Below, in pieces: positions 31,016-40,234 of a DNA stretch of 64,000 nucleotides (within the stretch, counting starts at the first letter, position 1; every line of letters starts with the position of its first letter). The position numbers and the translations under genes are program-made. Source of the stretch: Perkinsus olseni (taxonomy: Eukaryota; Perkinsozoa; Perkinsida; Perkinsidae); NCBI GenBank assembly GCA_013115135.1, contig JABANP010000003.1, positions 62,001-126,000 of the forward strand, written 5' to 3'. The notes below the pieces were generated by a model, which was not told the origin of the DNA, made no database searches, and was given only the letters and a program-made list of their open reading frames with translations.

Positions 31016-32353
31016 CTACTGCGCTTCACCACCTGGCAATGGGCCGGCCTTGCCACGGAAACACTGGCCGGAGGCCCCTACTTTTTTGCGTAGAATGTCA
31101 GCGATGGTCGGCCTAGTCCTCGGATCCGGATCCAAGATTTTCTTAATCAGGCTCCGAGTGGCCGGGCTCACGTGGGGTGACATGTACGACATAAGCATCG
31201 AGTAAACCTGACGGGTAAAAAACAGAGTCACTGCGCCACGAAATTGGAGACTAGCTCGGCCCACCTTAGAAGGAGAAGACTTATCCATGACCATATCGAT
31301 ACCGATATTGCTGTCAAGCTCCCACATAAACCTGAGCCACTGCTCTACCGGCCCAGTGAGTGGTACTGGGCTCGATACTACTACTTTCCCGAGCACATCT
31401 CGAACAGCACGCAGCCTAGACTCCACACATCACCAGGCTTCCCACACTCAGCCGAACAGAGCATTTCCGGGGACATGTAACAGTCCGTGCCTAGCAGCAG
31501 ACCAAGTGCAATGCCCCGATCCAGCATCTCTGGTGAGCCTTACCAACTTGAACTGAGTCGCTGCTACTAGATGTGGCAGTAGCCGCTACGGCAGCGGCCC
31601 TTCGATAGAAGGCGAGTGGCTTCCTCAGGGTCTTCCTAAGCTTTCCTCCTCCACCACCTCGATCTCGCTTGCGTATCTTGTCGTGCTTGCACAGGCCGAA
31701 ATCGCCGAGCCTCACGTCGCCGTTCTCTGTGAGGAAGACATTCTGGGACTTGATGTCACGGTGGATCACGTTTTGTGAGTGCAAATATTGCACAGCCTGA
31801 AACAGAGGGGGACAATTTGCACAAACCCCCTATCGGCCATGCAGCCGCCCTACTACCTGGCAAAGTTGCTGAAACCACGCCAATACAGTCGCCTCTGTCA
31901 ACTGAGCAAAGTTGGCCTCTACCTGCTGCTTCACATCCCCTACAAAGAGCACAACTGCAAGAAGCACCATCTCAAGCACTACCATTCGAGCAGTACTCCA
32001 TGACTATGAAGAAGTACACTTTGACTCCCCACAGTGTGTGCTCAATGTGAATGAAGTCGTCTACGTACGACACTATATGCCTACGATGATCAACATGATG
32101 ATAAACCTGGCAGCGGTCCGATGAATACCGGTGATGCAGCCGGACTAGCTCCTTCGCCTCGGAGGAGAAGCTATCAGCCTCTGTCACGTTGGAGACCTGA
32201 CGCGCCTTCTTAATGACCGAATAGCGACTACCGACATACCGGTATTTTCTTGGCGGCGAAGAGCTGCTCTCTTCCCTCGCCTGACGGTACTACCACCGAG
32301 TAAACTTCACCGTATCCACCACTACCTGAGGAGGGCAACAGGATATACCTCAT
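31016..32353 (-). CDS. NEK-like Ser/Thr protein kinase
   Basis: The kinase domain starts almost at the N-terminus ([20 protein letters not shown], glycine loop). The ATP lysine is in FAAKKI, the C-helix region reads [12 protein letters not shown], and the hinge is [11 protein letters not shown]. The catalytic loop is [18 protein letters not shown] and the metal site LGDFGLCK, wording close to NIMA-related kinases. A 40-50 residue Gly/Arg/Ser-rich insertion (about 31560-31680) lies between DFG and the APE-equivalent [23 protein letters not shown] follows, and the last exons read [21 protein letters not shown] Leu/Val-rich loop before the hinge is also expanded. The protein stops soon after the kinase domain. 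Catalytic residues are intact. Confidence 0.85.
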
Positions 32354-32544
32354 CAGCACCGTGCTAGGCCTGCAGGGGAGACAGGAGCACAGTAGGACAA
32401 CGAAGCAACACGCCACTCATACCACCCTTCCACTGCATCAAAGTGGGACCTACCGAGGCGTTTGACGAGCTGATAATGTCCGGTACACAGTCTACATTTA
32501 CACCTGAGAGGCCGGTCCGTCAAGGGGGGCTCTTACTGCTGTTG

Positions 32545-33125
32545 CTACTTCTTCCGACACAGTAACTTGACCGAGTAAGCACAGCCCATGAGGCTCATGC
32601 CAGTAACCAGGGCCAGAGCCGCAATCTCCGCAGCATGCAAGGGCCTTGTGGAGCCCTCAGTGCCATCACCCTCGGCCCTAGCATGGCGACATTCATGTGA
32701 TGGGGAAGGGCGCTAGCTTACTTGCTCGAGGGCGCCTCTTCGAGATGAGCAGGCGGCAATCCACCACATAAGGAGTTGCAAACGGAATCAGCGAAGTCAG
32801 GCCCTGTGATGATAGAGTTGAGGCGGTCCGACGGAGCCCCTAGCCCTAGTACCCCACTGGAATGCCACTGTTCTTGGAGCAGCACTGGCTCGACTACTAC
32901 TCATTGATACAGATGGCATGCTGGCAGCAGCGCAACGGTAAGGCTGCGCGGTCACCTGACGGAGAGCACAGGGTGTAGTGATGCGATCGAGGGAACAGTT
33001 CCCACCAAAACATCATCATCAACTGGAGAGCCGTCACGCCTCGAGTTGGAGGAGGCTGTTTGCTCAGCCTGGACCAGCGCCACAGTGGACTGGACAGCCG
33101 CCAGGGCTGCAAGGCCAAGGGCCAT
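32545..33125 (-). CDS. small secreted or type I membrane protein
   Basis: An ATG at 33125 opens a signal peptide (MALGLAALAAVQSTVALVQA). A short hydrophilic region follows (SRRDGSPVDDDVLVGTVPS), then an exon with two Cys (DFADSVCNSLCGGLPPAHLE) and a last exon with a single membrane helix (AAEIAALALVTGMSLMGC) and a short basic tail KLLCRKK, ending with TAG at 32545-32547. The topology suggests a small single-pass protein of the secretory pathway. No family recognised. Exon joins between 32650 and 32960 are tentative. Confidence 0.55.
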
Positions 33126-33312
33126 GTGCCACCTGAGACTCGTAGCTGGCTGTGGAGGGCCTCCTAGCGCTGTCACGGAGGTCTGGCCAGCTTCACCGTC
33201 TTGATGAAGCATGAAAGATATATAACCGAGATGATAGTAGTACCGTTTGGGACCTTCAAGGTACGCAACACTGCGTTATGGAAACGACAGAGTGATGATA
33301 CATGAACCGGCA

Positions 33313-34869
33313 CTAGTAATAAGGACGCCCAAAAACTCTCTCATCATAGTCAAGCTGGTCCGATGATCTCTTCACAGCAGCGGAGCGGTCGAAGCGGGGA
33401 TGATATGGCGGCTTGAGCATCTCCTTGACGGAATCCGATAGGTCGAGGTTACTGACTTCAGCAGAAGTCTCGAGATACCTATCCAAATGATCTCAACCAC
33501 GAGAACACCTGCGGCTGATAATAGGACCCTCTGGCGTATGCACAGGTAGCGGGCGCGAAGCGTAGCAGTAGCGTCCGCCTCGTATGGCGTCCCTTCCATG
33601 GCAGAGTGCCGTGTATCAATGCCTCGGTAAACAAGAGAACGTCTCCGGCCTCTAAGAGCTGGTTGCACCTAGAAGGATGCGGGCGTGACAGAGTCTCCGC
33701 ACAGGTCCCCTTGATCACCAGCATATCCTTCACAGCTGCATGCCTGGCGTGTCTGATGTCGTCTGTCAATGGGAAGCTACTTTTGTGAGAGCCAGGTAGT
33801 GTAACGAAGCCGCCCCCGCTCCCAGAGGCATATCAGTAACAGCAATCGATACTGTTAACAAGCTGCACTGCACTGAGGTGTTGTCCACGGACCTGCATAC
33901 CACTCCTTGCGATAATCCTACGACCGTTTGGCCCATTCATGCCGACGTCTTCGTCTAGAAGGAAGCAGCCTCGGGATTTGGGCGAGGGACACTCGTTATC
34001 GATCCTTCGGTCGGACCACATCGAACGAGGAAAAAGAACCAGAGCCTCTGGTTCTTTTCCAGAGCCTCTGGTCCAGAGGTGATCTCACCCGAGCAACTCA
34101 CGTGTATAGTACTGGATAGTTGAGGTGGCCAGAGGGAAGCAGCCGTCCACCGTGAAGGTCAAAACCCTCTCCGCCAGGATGCTGCTCGAAGGCTAGCGGC
34201 AGATGATCCAATCGGAAGCCCTCAAGCCAAAAATGAAAGGCGCACGTCGTCCACACCACTCGTCCTTAATACCTCCCCACAGATTTCTTGTATCACCGGC
34301 TTCAACCTAGGATGCTCAAAGATACCCGCGCACACTGAAGACTCCTGCGTCCACTTCCGAAATGTGTCACCAATACCAACCCAACAACAACAAGGCGCTG
34401 GCTCCGAACGCTTGCCTGCAAGACTTGTCCATAGTCAGACCGACCAGAGCCTCCCTTAAAAAAGTCACTATGGGCTGTACTAACACCGTCACCTCTCGTC
34501 ACGAACTCCGCCGAGTACCTACACGGAGACCATCTGACCGCGCGACGTTTGCCGTTCCAGTCGCACTTTTCGAAAAGGCCGTCGAGCTCCCCAATCTCCT
34601 CCTTATCGAACACTCTTCGGAGTACTAGGTACCCGCAGCTATCAAACAGTGTTCTCTCGACAGCTGCTAACCCCCTCTCGCGGTCAGACTTGACATGAGC
34701 TTACGCAGCAGCACAGGCACTCGAAGTACCGATTTCTTTCATCATGCATCTTGACCAGACTCCCCTTTCGCCCCACCCCGTTACCTCCAGAACGCAACTG
34801 CTGTTGTTGTACCTCGACGAAAGACAGAGAGGCGAGGAGAAGAGAAAGACTTATCGGGCAGTATGACAT
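33313..34869 (-). CDS. phytanoyl-CoA dioxygenase (PhyH)-like protein with signal peptide
   Basis: PhyH-family enzymes are Fe(II)/2-oxoglutarate hydroxylases. The first exon starts with a hydrophobic leader (MSYCPISLSLLLASLSFVEV). The family N-terminus FDSCGYLVLRRVFDKEEIGE follows after an intron. Central exons give MQVRGQHLSAVQLVN and SGGGFVTLPGSHKSSFPL. The C-terminal half has LEAGDVLLFTEALIHGTLPW, the segment with the distal His, then RRTLLLRFAPATCAY, and the typical end MLKPPYHPRFDR, closing with TAG at 33313-33315. The intron joining the leader to the body uses a weak GTCAAG donor and is tentative. The H-x-D metal pair was not pinned down because exons near 33870-34020 are not fully resolved. 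The substrate is unknown. Confidence 0.75.
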
Positions 34870-35188
34870 ATGCTGACAGACTTGATCCTTGCAAGGCTGG
34901 GTCTAGCAAGTCCTATACTGTGAATAGTGAAAGTGTGACAACGAGGAGAGTTGGGAATAATAATAAGTTGATGCCGTACAAGTGACATCAATCAATAGTG
35001 CTCTAGTAGTATCGGTTATATCATTAATATTATTTCGTCCATTAATCCGACTTTGGTGAGATCGAGTAGCGATAGTGCTAGCAGGCCGGGCCACGCAGCT
35101 CGACAGCTAAGAAATAATCGGTTCTGCGATTACCGGTAACCGATAACAGAAAATAAACGCAGGCTGTTAGACAACCTAGCTTCATAAC
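34870..35188. other. intergenic region
   Basis: AT-rich spacer between the CCCH gene and the PhyH-like gene, both on the minus strand. It holds a short inverted repeat around TTACCGGTAA (35131-35140) but no recognisable gene. Confidence 0.4.
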
Positions 35189-35911
35189 TCAAGCAATACG
35201 AACCTCTCCGATGCTGCCTCCTTCAATATGTGATAAAACCTTCAAACATTCTACAAGGTTCTTTATCTCGTCGATATCGTATCCACCGCACGATGAGGAT
35301 GTACGTGAAACATTTATGGGCGAAAGTCTAGGAGAGGCCCTAGACTCCCTCAGAACTCTAGGAGAAGAACCTCTACGACGATGAGTCTTAGTCACGATCT
35401 GCTTCCCACTGCCGTATTTCACACTGTGCTGCAGGGCAGCAGAAGTCGGGGGATCTGGTAGTAGGCCCGGTCCACCGCCGCCACCACTACCGCTACCACA
35501 ACCGCGCGTACAACATAAAATGCTGCGCTGTTGTTCAAAGTAATCCAGATAGAGTGGATCATCAATACAAGCTTCGGCAGCAGCATGGCTGATGTTGATG
35601 GCGCTGTTGTTAGTGATGTTAGAATCCAACCTCAGCTCTTCAAGGGTATGAGCAAAAGAGCAATTAGGGTTATTGCAACCAGGCTTGACGCAGAGCTTGG
35701 TCTTCGAAAGATTGGGCTTCCGGTTAAGCTCGTCTATTGAATGCGCGAAAGCACATAACGACCCGTGAAGGCATTTACCACGAATGTAATATTTGCAAAC
35801 TTGGGTCTTGTACATACGCTTTTTAATAAGGGACCAGTCTTTAGACACCTCGGCCAACTCATATTCGTCGACGCCGGGCGTAGTACAAGGTACCGAAGCG
35901 CAGGAGCTCAT
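35189..35911 (-). CDS. CCCH-type zinc-finger protein
   Basis: Apparently intronless, 240 residues, ATG at 35911. Two CCCH fingers lie at about residues 39-57 and 74-88: CKYYIRGKCLHGSLCAFAH (C-x7-C-x5-C-x3-H) and CVKPGCNNPNCSFAH (a compact C-x4-C-x4-C-x3-H). The linker has a Leu-rich helix (SIDELNRKPNLSKTKL). A Gly run (GSGSGGGGGPG) and a basic, Ser/Pro-rich C-terminus (TKTHRRRGSSPRVLRESRAS) follow. Tandem CCCH fingers usually bind AU-rich or other single-stranded RNA, so a role in mRNA stability or translation is likely by family. The specific target is unknown. Confidence 0.9.
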   Translation of the reverse strand: MSSCASVPCTTPGVDEYELAEVSKDWSLIKKRMYKTQVCKYYIRGKCLHGSLCAFAHSIDELNRKPNLSKTKLCVKPGCNNPNCSFAHTLEELRLDSNITNNSAINISHAAAEACIDDPLYLDYFEQQRSILCCTRGCGSGSGGGGGPGLLPDPPTSAALQHSVKYGSGKQIVTKTHRRRGSSPRVLRESRASPRLSPINVSRTSSSCGGYDIDEIKNLVECLKVLSHIEGGSIGEVRIA

Positions 35912-37253
35912 CAGTGAGTAGTATTATAACAAAGGATAGGCTGGACCAGAAGTCCGCAAAAAGTGTAACTGATCTCTCAAAAGATTGCTTGCTGGATAAT
36001 CCCGTCCATGCTCAGCTGATAAATTCAAGCTGTGTCCCGTGTCACGGCGAGAAATGACGCGTGCATGTCACGTCCCCGTCGCCAGGCCCGTCGCCAGGTC
36101 ACCGGAGACGAGACCGGCCCTTCAACAGCCCCACACGCCTACCGTTAGGATCTCGAGGTCAAGCCCGATTACACAAGTTCGCGAAAAGATGGTATGAACG
36201 GAGCGTCGTTGAAAGGAGATTATCGCGCCGTTTCGCTGTAGAAGTGGTGTGTGTCCCTTCTGACTCGGAAGAGCCGACTTCTGAGTGACGTGACTCACGG
36301 AGTGCTCAGCCAACTAGAGTTGAATGGGCACAATGCCACTCAATCAAGTTCAACGAGCATCGGACTTCTCGGCAAAGGTCAAGGGTTCTTTTCTGCTCTT
36401 TCATCGAAAGTCCCGGCGAGAAAAACGCGCGCGCCCGGGTGTGCTCGCGTACGAGGCACGGTCTCGACCTTAGTACAAGGATGTGGGCTCGTTGGGCCTT
36501 TAAACGTCATCTTGTCGAGTGAAACTACTGGTAGATGCAGCCGCACACAACCTAAAGTATGGTCAAAGTCGACGGTGCCTCGCACCGCCTCGGTCGCGAA
36601 GACGGAGGATTACCTCGACTAGCGCGTTCACTTTACTTGCCAAGGCTACACTGGCCTGTTCAATGAACCCCGAGTGTCCAGTAGGCCTGATGTGTTCGGA
36701 CTCAGCTCAGTGACCTTGCCAAGCTGAGCGTTGGATCACGGAAGGTCTCCAGTCTTTGCTGCTGGGATTACGTTGTCGATGCGCCGTCAAGGTCTTCGCC
36801 AGCTGGGCTGCTGCACCCTCCCCTGGTTTCAGAGAACGGACGGAGTCTAACGAGCGTCCCCATCTAGTGTCGTTTACCGTCCCCTCATTCTCTGTTCCGG
36901 CCGCCCGCACGATTATCGCTCAGCTGACAGTCATAGGGCTCATCACAGTCCGGCCGTGGTCGGTCGAGGAGGGGCCAATCGGTAGTGAGGAGGGAGTGGA
37001 GATTATCGGGTTGTCGTTTGAGTGCCACGATCATGGCGTTCTCGGAAGGCTGCCTCTCCAAAGTTTCGAGATCAGGATCGTCGTCTACGCGTTCAATTGA
37101 ATCCTGGGAGCGCCCTTGGAGTTCAGAGCAGGGCTACTGAGCACCCTTTCTGCAGGCTCCTGTCCTGCATTGCTGTACGGTTGATGATTTCTCGCGGCAG
37201 TGGCTCAGCTTGAGATTGCTGATCTTTCACAGTTTTATAGTGTTTTATATCTA
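35912..37253. other. unresolved region between CCCH gene and Tim22
   Basis: A head-to-head spacer of 1.3 kb. Open frames occur on both strands, with conflicting signals. The best coding-looking stretch is on the minus strand at about 36930-37110 (DDDPDLETLERQPSENAMIV, then ALKRQPDNLHSLLTTDWPLL), but no complete gene could be built. The segment 36060-36120 has a direct repeat of CCCGTCGCCAGG. Confidence 0.35.
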
Positions 37254-37937
37254 ATGACAGAGCCCTCCTCACCAGTGACAGCAGAGACGCCCACACCCGA
37301 GGCTGATCGTGCATCCCCTCCTCCCACCAAGATGGATGACACAATCGACATTTTCCTTCGGCCTGAGTACCGCCACTTGACTTTCGTCAACAAGGACCAG
37401 GCAGAGTACAGCAACCTCTCCTACTGGCAGCGGATCAAGATGAACCCCCAAGTCATCTTCGAGTCCTGCCTCGGTCGTGCTGTCTCCTCCTACTTTATGG
37501 GAGGGGCTCTCGGTCTCCTCATGGGCGGCTTCTTCCACACGATGCAACCTATTGATGTCGATGCAAGCCTCCCTTTCCGTCAGCAAGTTCGGCAAGCATA
37601 CAAAGGCTTCGGACAAGCATCCGTCTCAATGGCCAAAGGATTCGCAGTGGTACTAATCGGGTTGAGAAAAATCCTTCCGTAGTAGTTTTCTCATCATACC
37701 AGCGTCCTCTTGTTTCAGTGTGGTGCCGTGTATTCTGGCGTGGACTGCTTCGTTGAGCGTGCAAGAGGTGCCCATGACCTGAACAACTCCATTTATGCTG
37801 GCTGTCTCACTGGCGCTGCTCTAGCCTACAAAGGAGGCCCCCAGGCTATGGCAATGGGTTGTGCTGGATTTGCTGCCTTCTCTATCGTTATCGACTCTTT
37901 CATGTCCACTGGTGATAAAGATGTTCATAAATGGTAA
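37254..37937 (+). CDS. mitochondrial import inner-membrane translocase subunit Tim22
   Basis: Two exons, 37254-37649 and 37719-37937, with a 69-base intron. Tim22 forms the carrier-protein insertion channel of the mitochondrial inner membrane. The N-terminal 80 residues are hydrophilic. Four membrane segments of the Tim17/22/23 fold follow: SSYFMGGALGLLMGGFFHTM, KGFGQASVSMAKGFAVCGAV, YAGCLTGAALAYKGG and MGCAGFAAFSIVIDSFM. The family motifs GF-x(4)-S-x(3)-A-K-x-F-A and YSGVDCFVERARG are present; the second forms the loop with the conserved Arg and Cys. A first ATG at 37254 is taken because it opens MTEPSSPV after stops in other frames. Ends HKW with TAA. Confidence 0.93.
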
Positions 37938-38224
37938 ATGTATAGTTGATACACCGCTACTGTTTCTGTGCAATATTCTGACACCACTAGCTGTGTTCCT
38001 TCCTTCATCCTCGTGAACCGACTTGCGTTCAACTCTCTAACGCAATTCTCCTGCGCGATCACAACAACGACGACTTGGTAAAATGGGCAGCTTTCGGATG
38101 ACGATTGATGGACATGCGAGACATTCACGATTTCACCACCTCTGGGGACGATTGCTTTCATCATCCCCATTCGAAGGGTACCTGACCAAACAAACGATAA
38201 TCATCGGCCTTGGCTCAGTGCCCC

Positions 38225-38757
38225 CTACTGTTGGACAGGTTCGGGGTGTTCACTGGCCAACTCAGTACTGCTCGCAACAGCATCTGGTTGTGCGCCTTCG
38301 GGTGCCAGATTCATCTACACAAAGACCGCCTATAATAGAGGTCGACAACAATGATGACTCACAGTGTTGAACCGACTGCCCCGAGGAGTTCTTGGCTTCC
38401 GGCTCTGAGTTGGACGGAATCGACAGCCCCACAACTTGGGGAGGCCAACCTTAGCCGCCCTGGTCTGCTGATAGTCCTGAGCGATGGCCATGGCCTTGTC
38501 CATGCATCCACATATTCCGGCCATGTGAAGGAGTTGTGGTACTGTAGCACTCTTCAACCTCGCGATACTGTTGCATATCTAACAACACAAACATGATGGA
38601 ACGACTGTCGGCTAGGGACACCTACTGGTCGGAGTCCGGGGTTACTTCGGAGACACTGCGAGAGTATCGCCTTCAGCCGGCTCCGGCCAGCCTCACCCAA
38701 ACGGATCTTCGGTATGATAATCTGAGTCACATGGTGACGACACAAACGGAACCACAC
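38225..38757 (-). CDS. hypothetical small basic protein
   Basis: Proposed exons: an N-terminal basic part (KIRLGEAGRSRLKAILSQCL), a middle exon (SATVPQLLHMAGICGCMDKA then QTRAAKVGLPKLWGCRF) ending at a GTGAGT donor, and a last exon MNLAPEGAQPDAVASSTELA with TAG at 38225-38227. Four or five Cys and many Lys/Arg are present. It might be a small organellar protein, but no family is recognised and the start is unsure. Confidence 0.35.
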
Positions 38758-38912
38758 CGCAGTGGTGCCAGTACTACTTCTTCCATATCCAGCTGACTAA
38801 CAGCAGCAGGAGTGAGGTCTTGGGGCAGAGATTTCTGTCGACCCTAAGGGAACTTTTCAATTCGAGTACAAAAAAAGACAAGTTAGTTGTCACATCTGGC
38901 TTGGCCGACGCC

Positions 38913-38960
38913 TCTGCTGCTGCTGCTGCTGCTGTTGATGATGATGATGATGATGATGTT
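38913..38960 (+). repeat. CTG/ATG trinucleotide microsatellite
   Basis: An uninterrupted CTG run passes into an ATG run. On the minus strand it would encode His and Gln runs if read in the open frame, but it lies downstream of the probable end of the gene on that strand, so it is treated as non-coding. Confidence 0.85.
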
Positions 38961-39094
38961 TGATAGAACATCCGTGGAGACACCGGCATGCCTCCCCAAG
39001 GGGAAGCCTTCGGTAAATTGAACGAATTTTCTCGATGAACTGAGCGAACAACAGTACACTACGGCGACTGACACCATTGGAGCGCCCTACTAGG

Positions 39095-40052
39095 CAAGTC
39101 AAGCATGCGCGGCGGCTGATGAAGTTCGAATCGATCCGGTGTCGTCCGGCTCTGATGAGCTGAACGAAAAAGCGCTCTTTGCCTTGGCATCGCGACGTGG
39201 ATCCCCTCTTACCCAGCGCTGCTTGGAGGGCTTTCAACTGCGTTTCGTAGGAAGTTGCCGAGCCCCGTCCTGGCGACGCGTCGTCGAACAAGCGGTTTCG
39301 AGGCGTATTCAATGGTAACGATATCTAGCAGTAGCATGCAGCTGAGGGCGTGACTCTAAGTACTTCTCCCCTACCTGTCTCGGGACGTCACTCTGATGAG
39401 TGTCCGGGAACAAGACGAAGCGAAGGTAGTCGGAACCGTCATCGACTCGTTGGCTGTTGGAAGGGGTGGACGGATTAACTGTGGCGATTGTAGTGGCAGA
39501 GGTGGGGCTGTAGGCCGTTTCATCTCCAGACAGCGACCTCTGTCTTTTGCTATCTAGGTTGATGCTCTGGGGGATGAGCAGAGGTCGATTGGGGTCGTGT
39601 TGTTTACTTGGGTCGAATGTGGACGACGATGATGATTGTTTCGTGGGCGATGACGATGAAGATGTACCTGACCATCTGTTTTACCGTACCACACTTTCAC
39701 CAACTAATCTGCTCGACAACTAATAACTCCGTGACCGAGGATTGAACCCGCATCCATCCGATGACAATACGAACAACAAGCCGACCCCCCACCTGAGTGA
39801 TACTCCCTGTTATCGAGGGTCTGCATTGTGGCGAGTGCAGCTAGGATGGCGTTGGGCCTAAAACAATGGTTGGGGAGGGAGTGGTACTGTCGCCGGACAC
39901 TCACCGTGGGGATTCCAGTCCCTGGTAGATGGATCCCAACGCATCCGGTAGACGAGACATGACTTTACAGTGGCAATACCAGACTTGAGCCGTGACATTG
40001 CATTTTCGCGCGGACAACCGCGCTCGCCATTTTGATCGATTTTAGTGCTCAT
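39095..40052 (-). CDS. hypothetical Ser/Thr-rich protein
   Basis: An ATG at 40052 opens MSTKIDQNGERGCPRENAMS and CLVYRMRWDPSTRDWNPHG before a GTGAGT donor. The next exon reads PNAILAALATMQTLDNREYH. A Ser-rich exon follows (SINLDSKRQRSLSGDETAYS, then DYLRFVLFPDTHQSDVPRQ with a GTAGGG donor), then LFDDASPGRGSATSYETQLK, and a short last exon SSEPDDTGSIRTSSAAAHA with a stop near 39095. Coding character is clear from the aligned open frames; no domain is recognised. The intron at about 39710-39795 contains a tRNA-like T-arm, considered a coincidence. Confidence 0.5.
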
Positions 40053-40234
40053 CGATGACGATCGGACGCCAGCGCCCCGTCACAGGGAGATTTCTTCACC
40101 TTTACCTTTGTAGGGCTTGCGCGGAATGGTGTCTTTTCGTGAGTGCAGGGGCGGCGGAGCGGCGCGGTATCTGATGACTTTAGTGTTGTTCGGTTATTCT
40201 CGGGGCATTGCCCTTTGTCTTTTTATTAACCTGA

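Noticed and set aside
39735..39800. tRNA-like B-box on the minus strand (GGTTCAATCC)
   Set aside because: The T-stem has a mismatch and no acceptor pairing or A-box was found. It lies in an intron of the hypothetical gene at 39095-40052.
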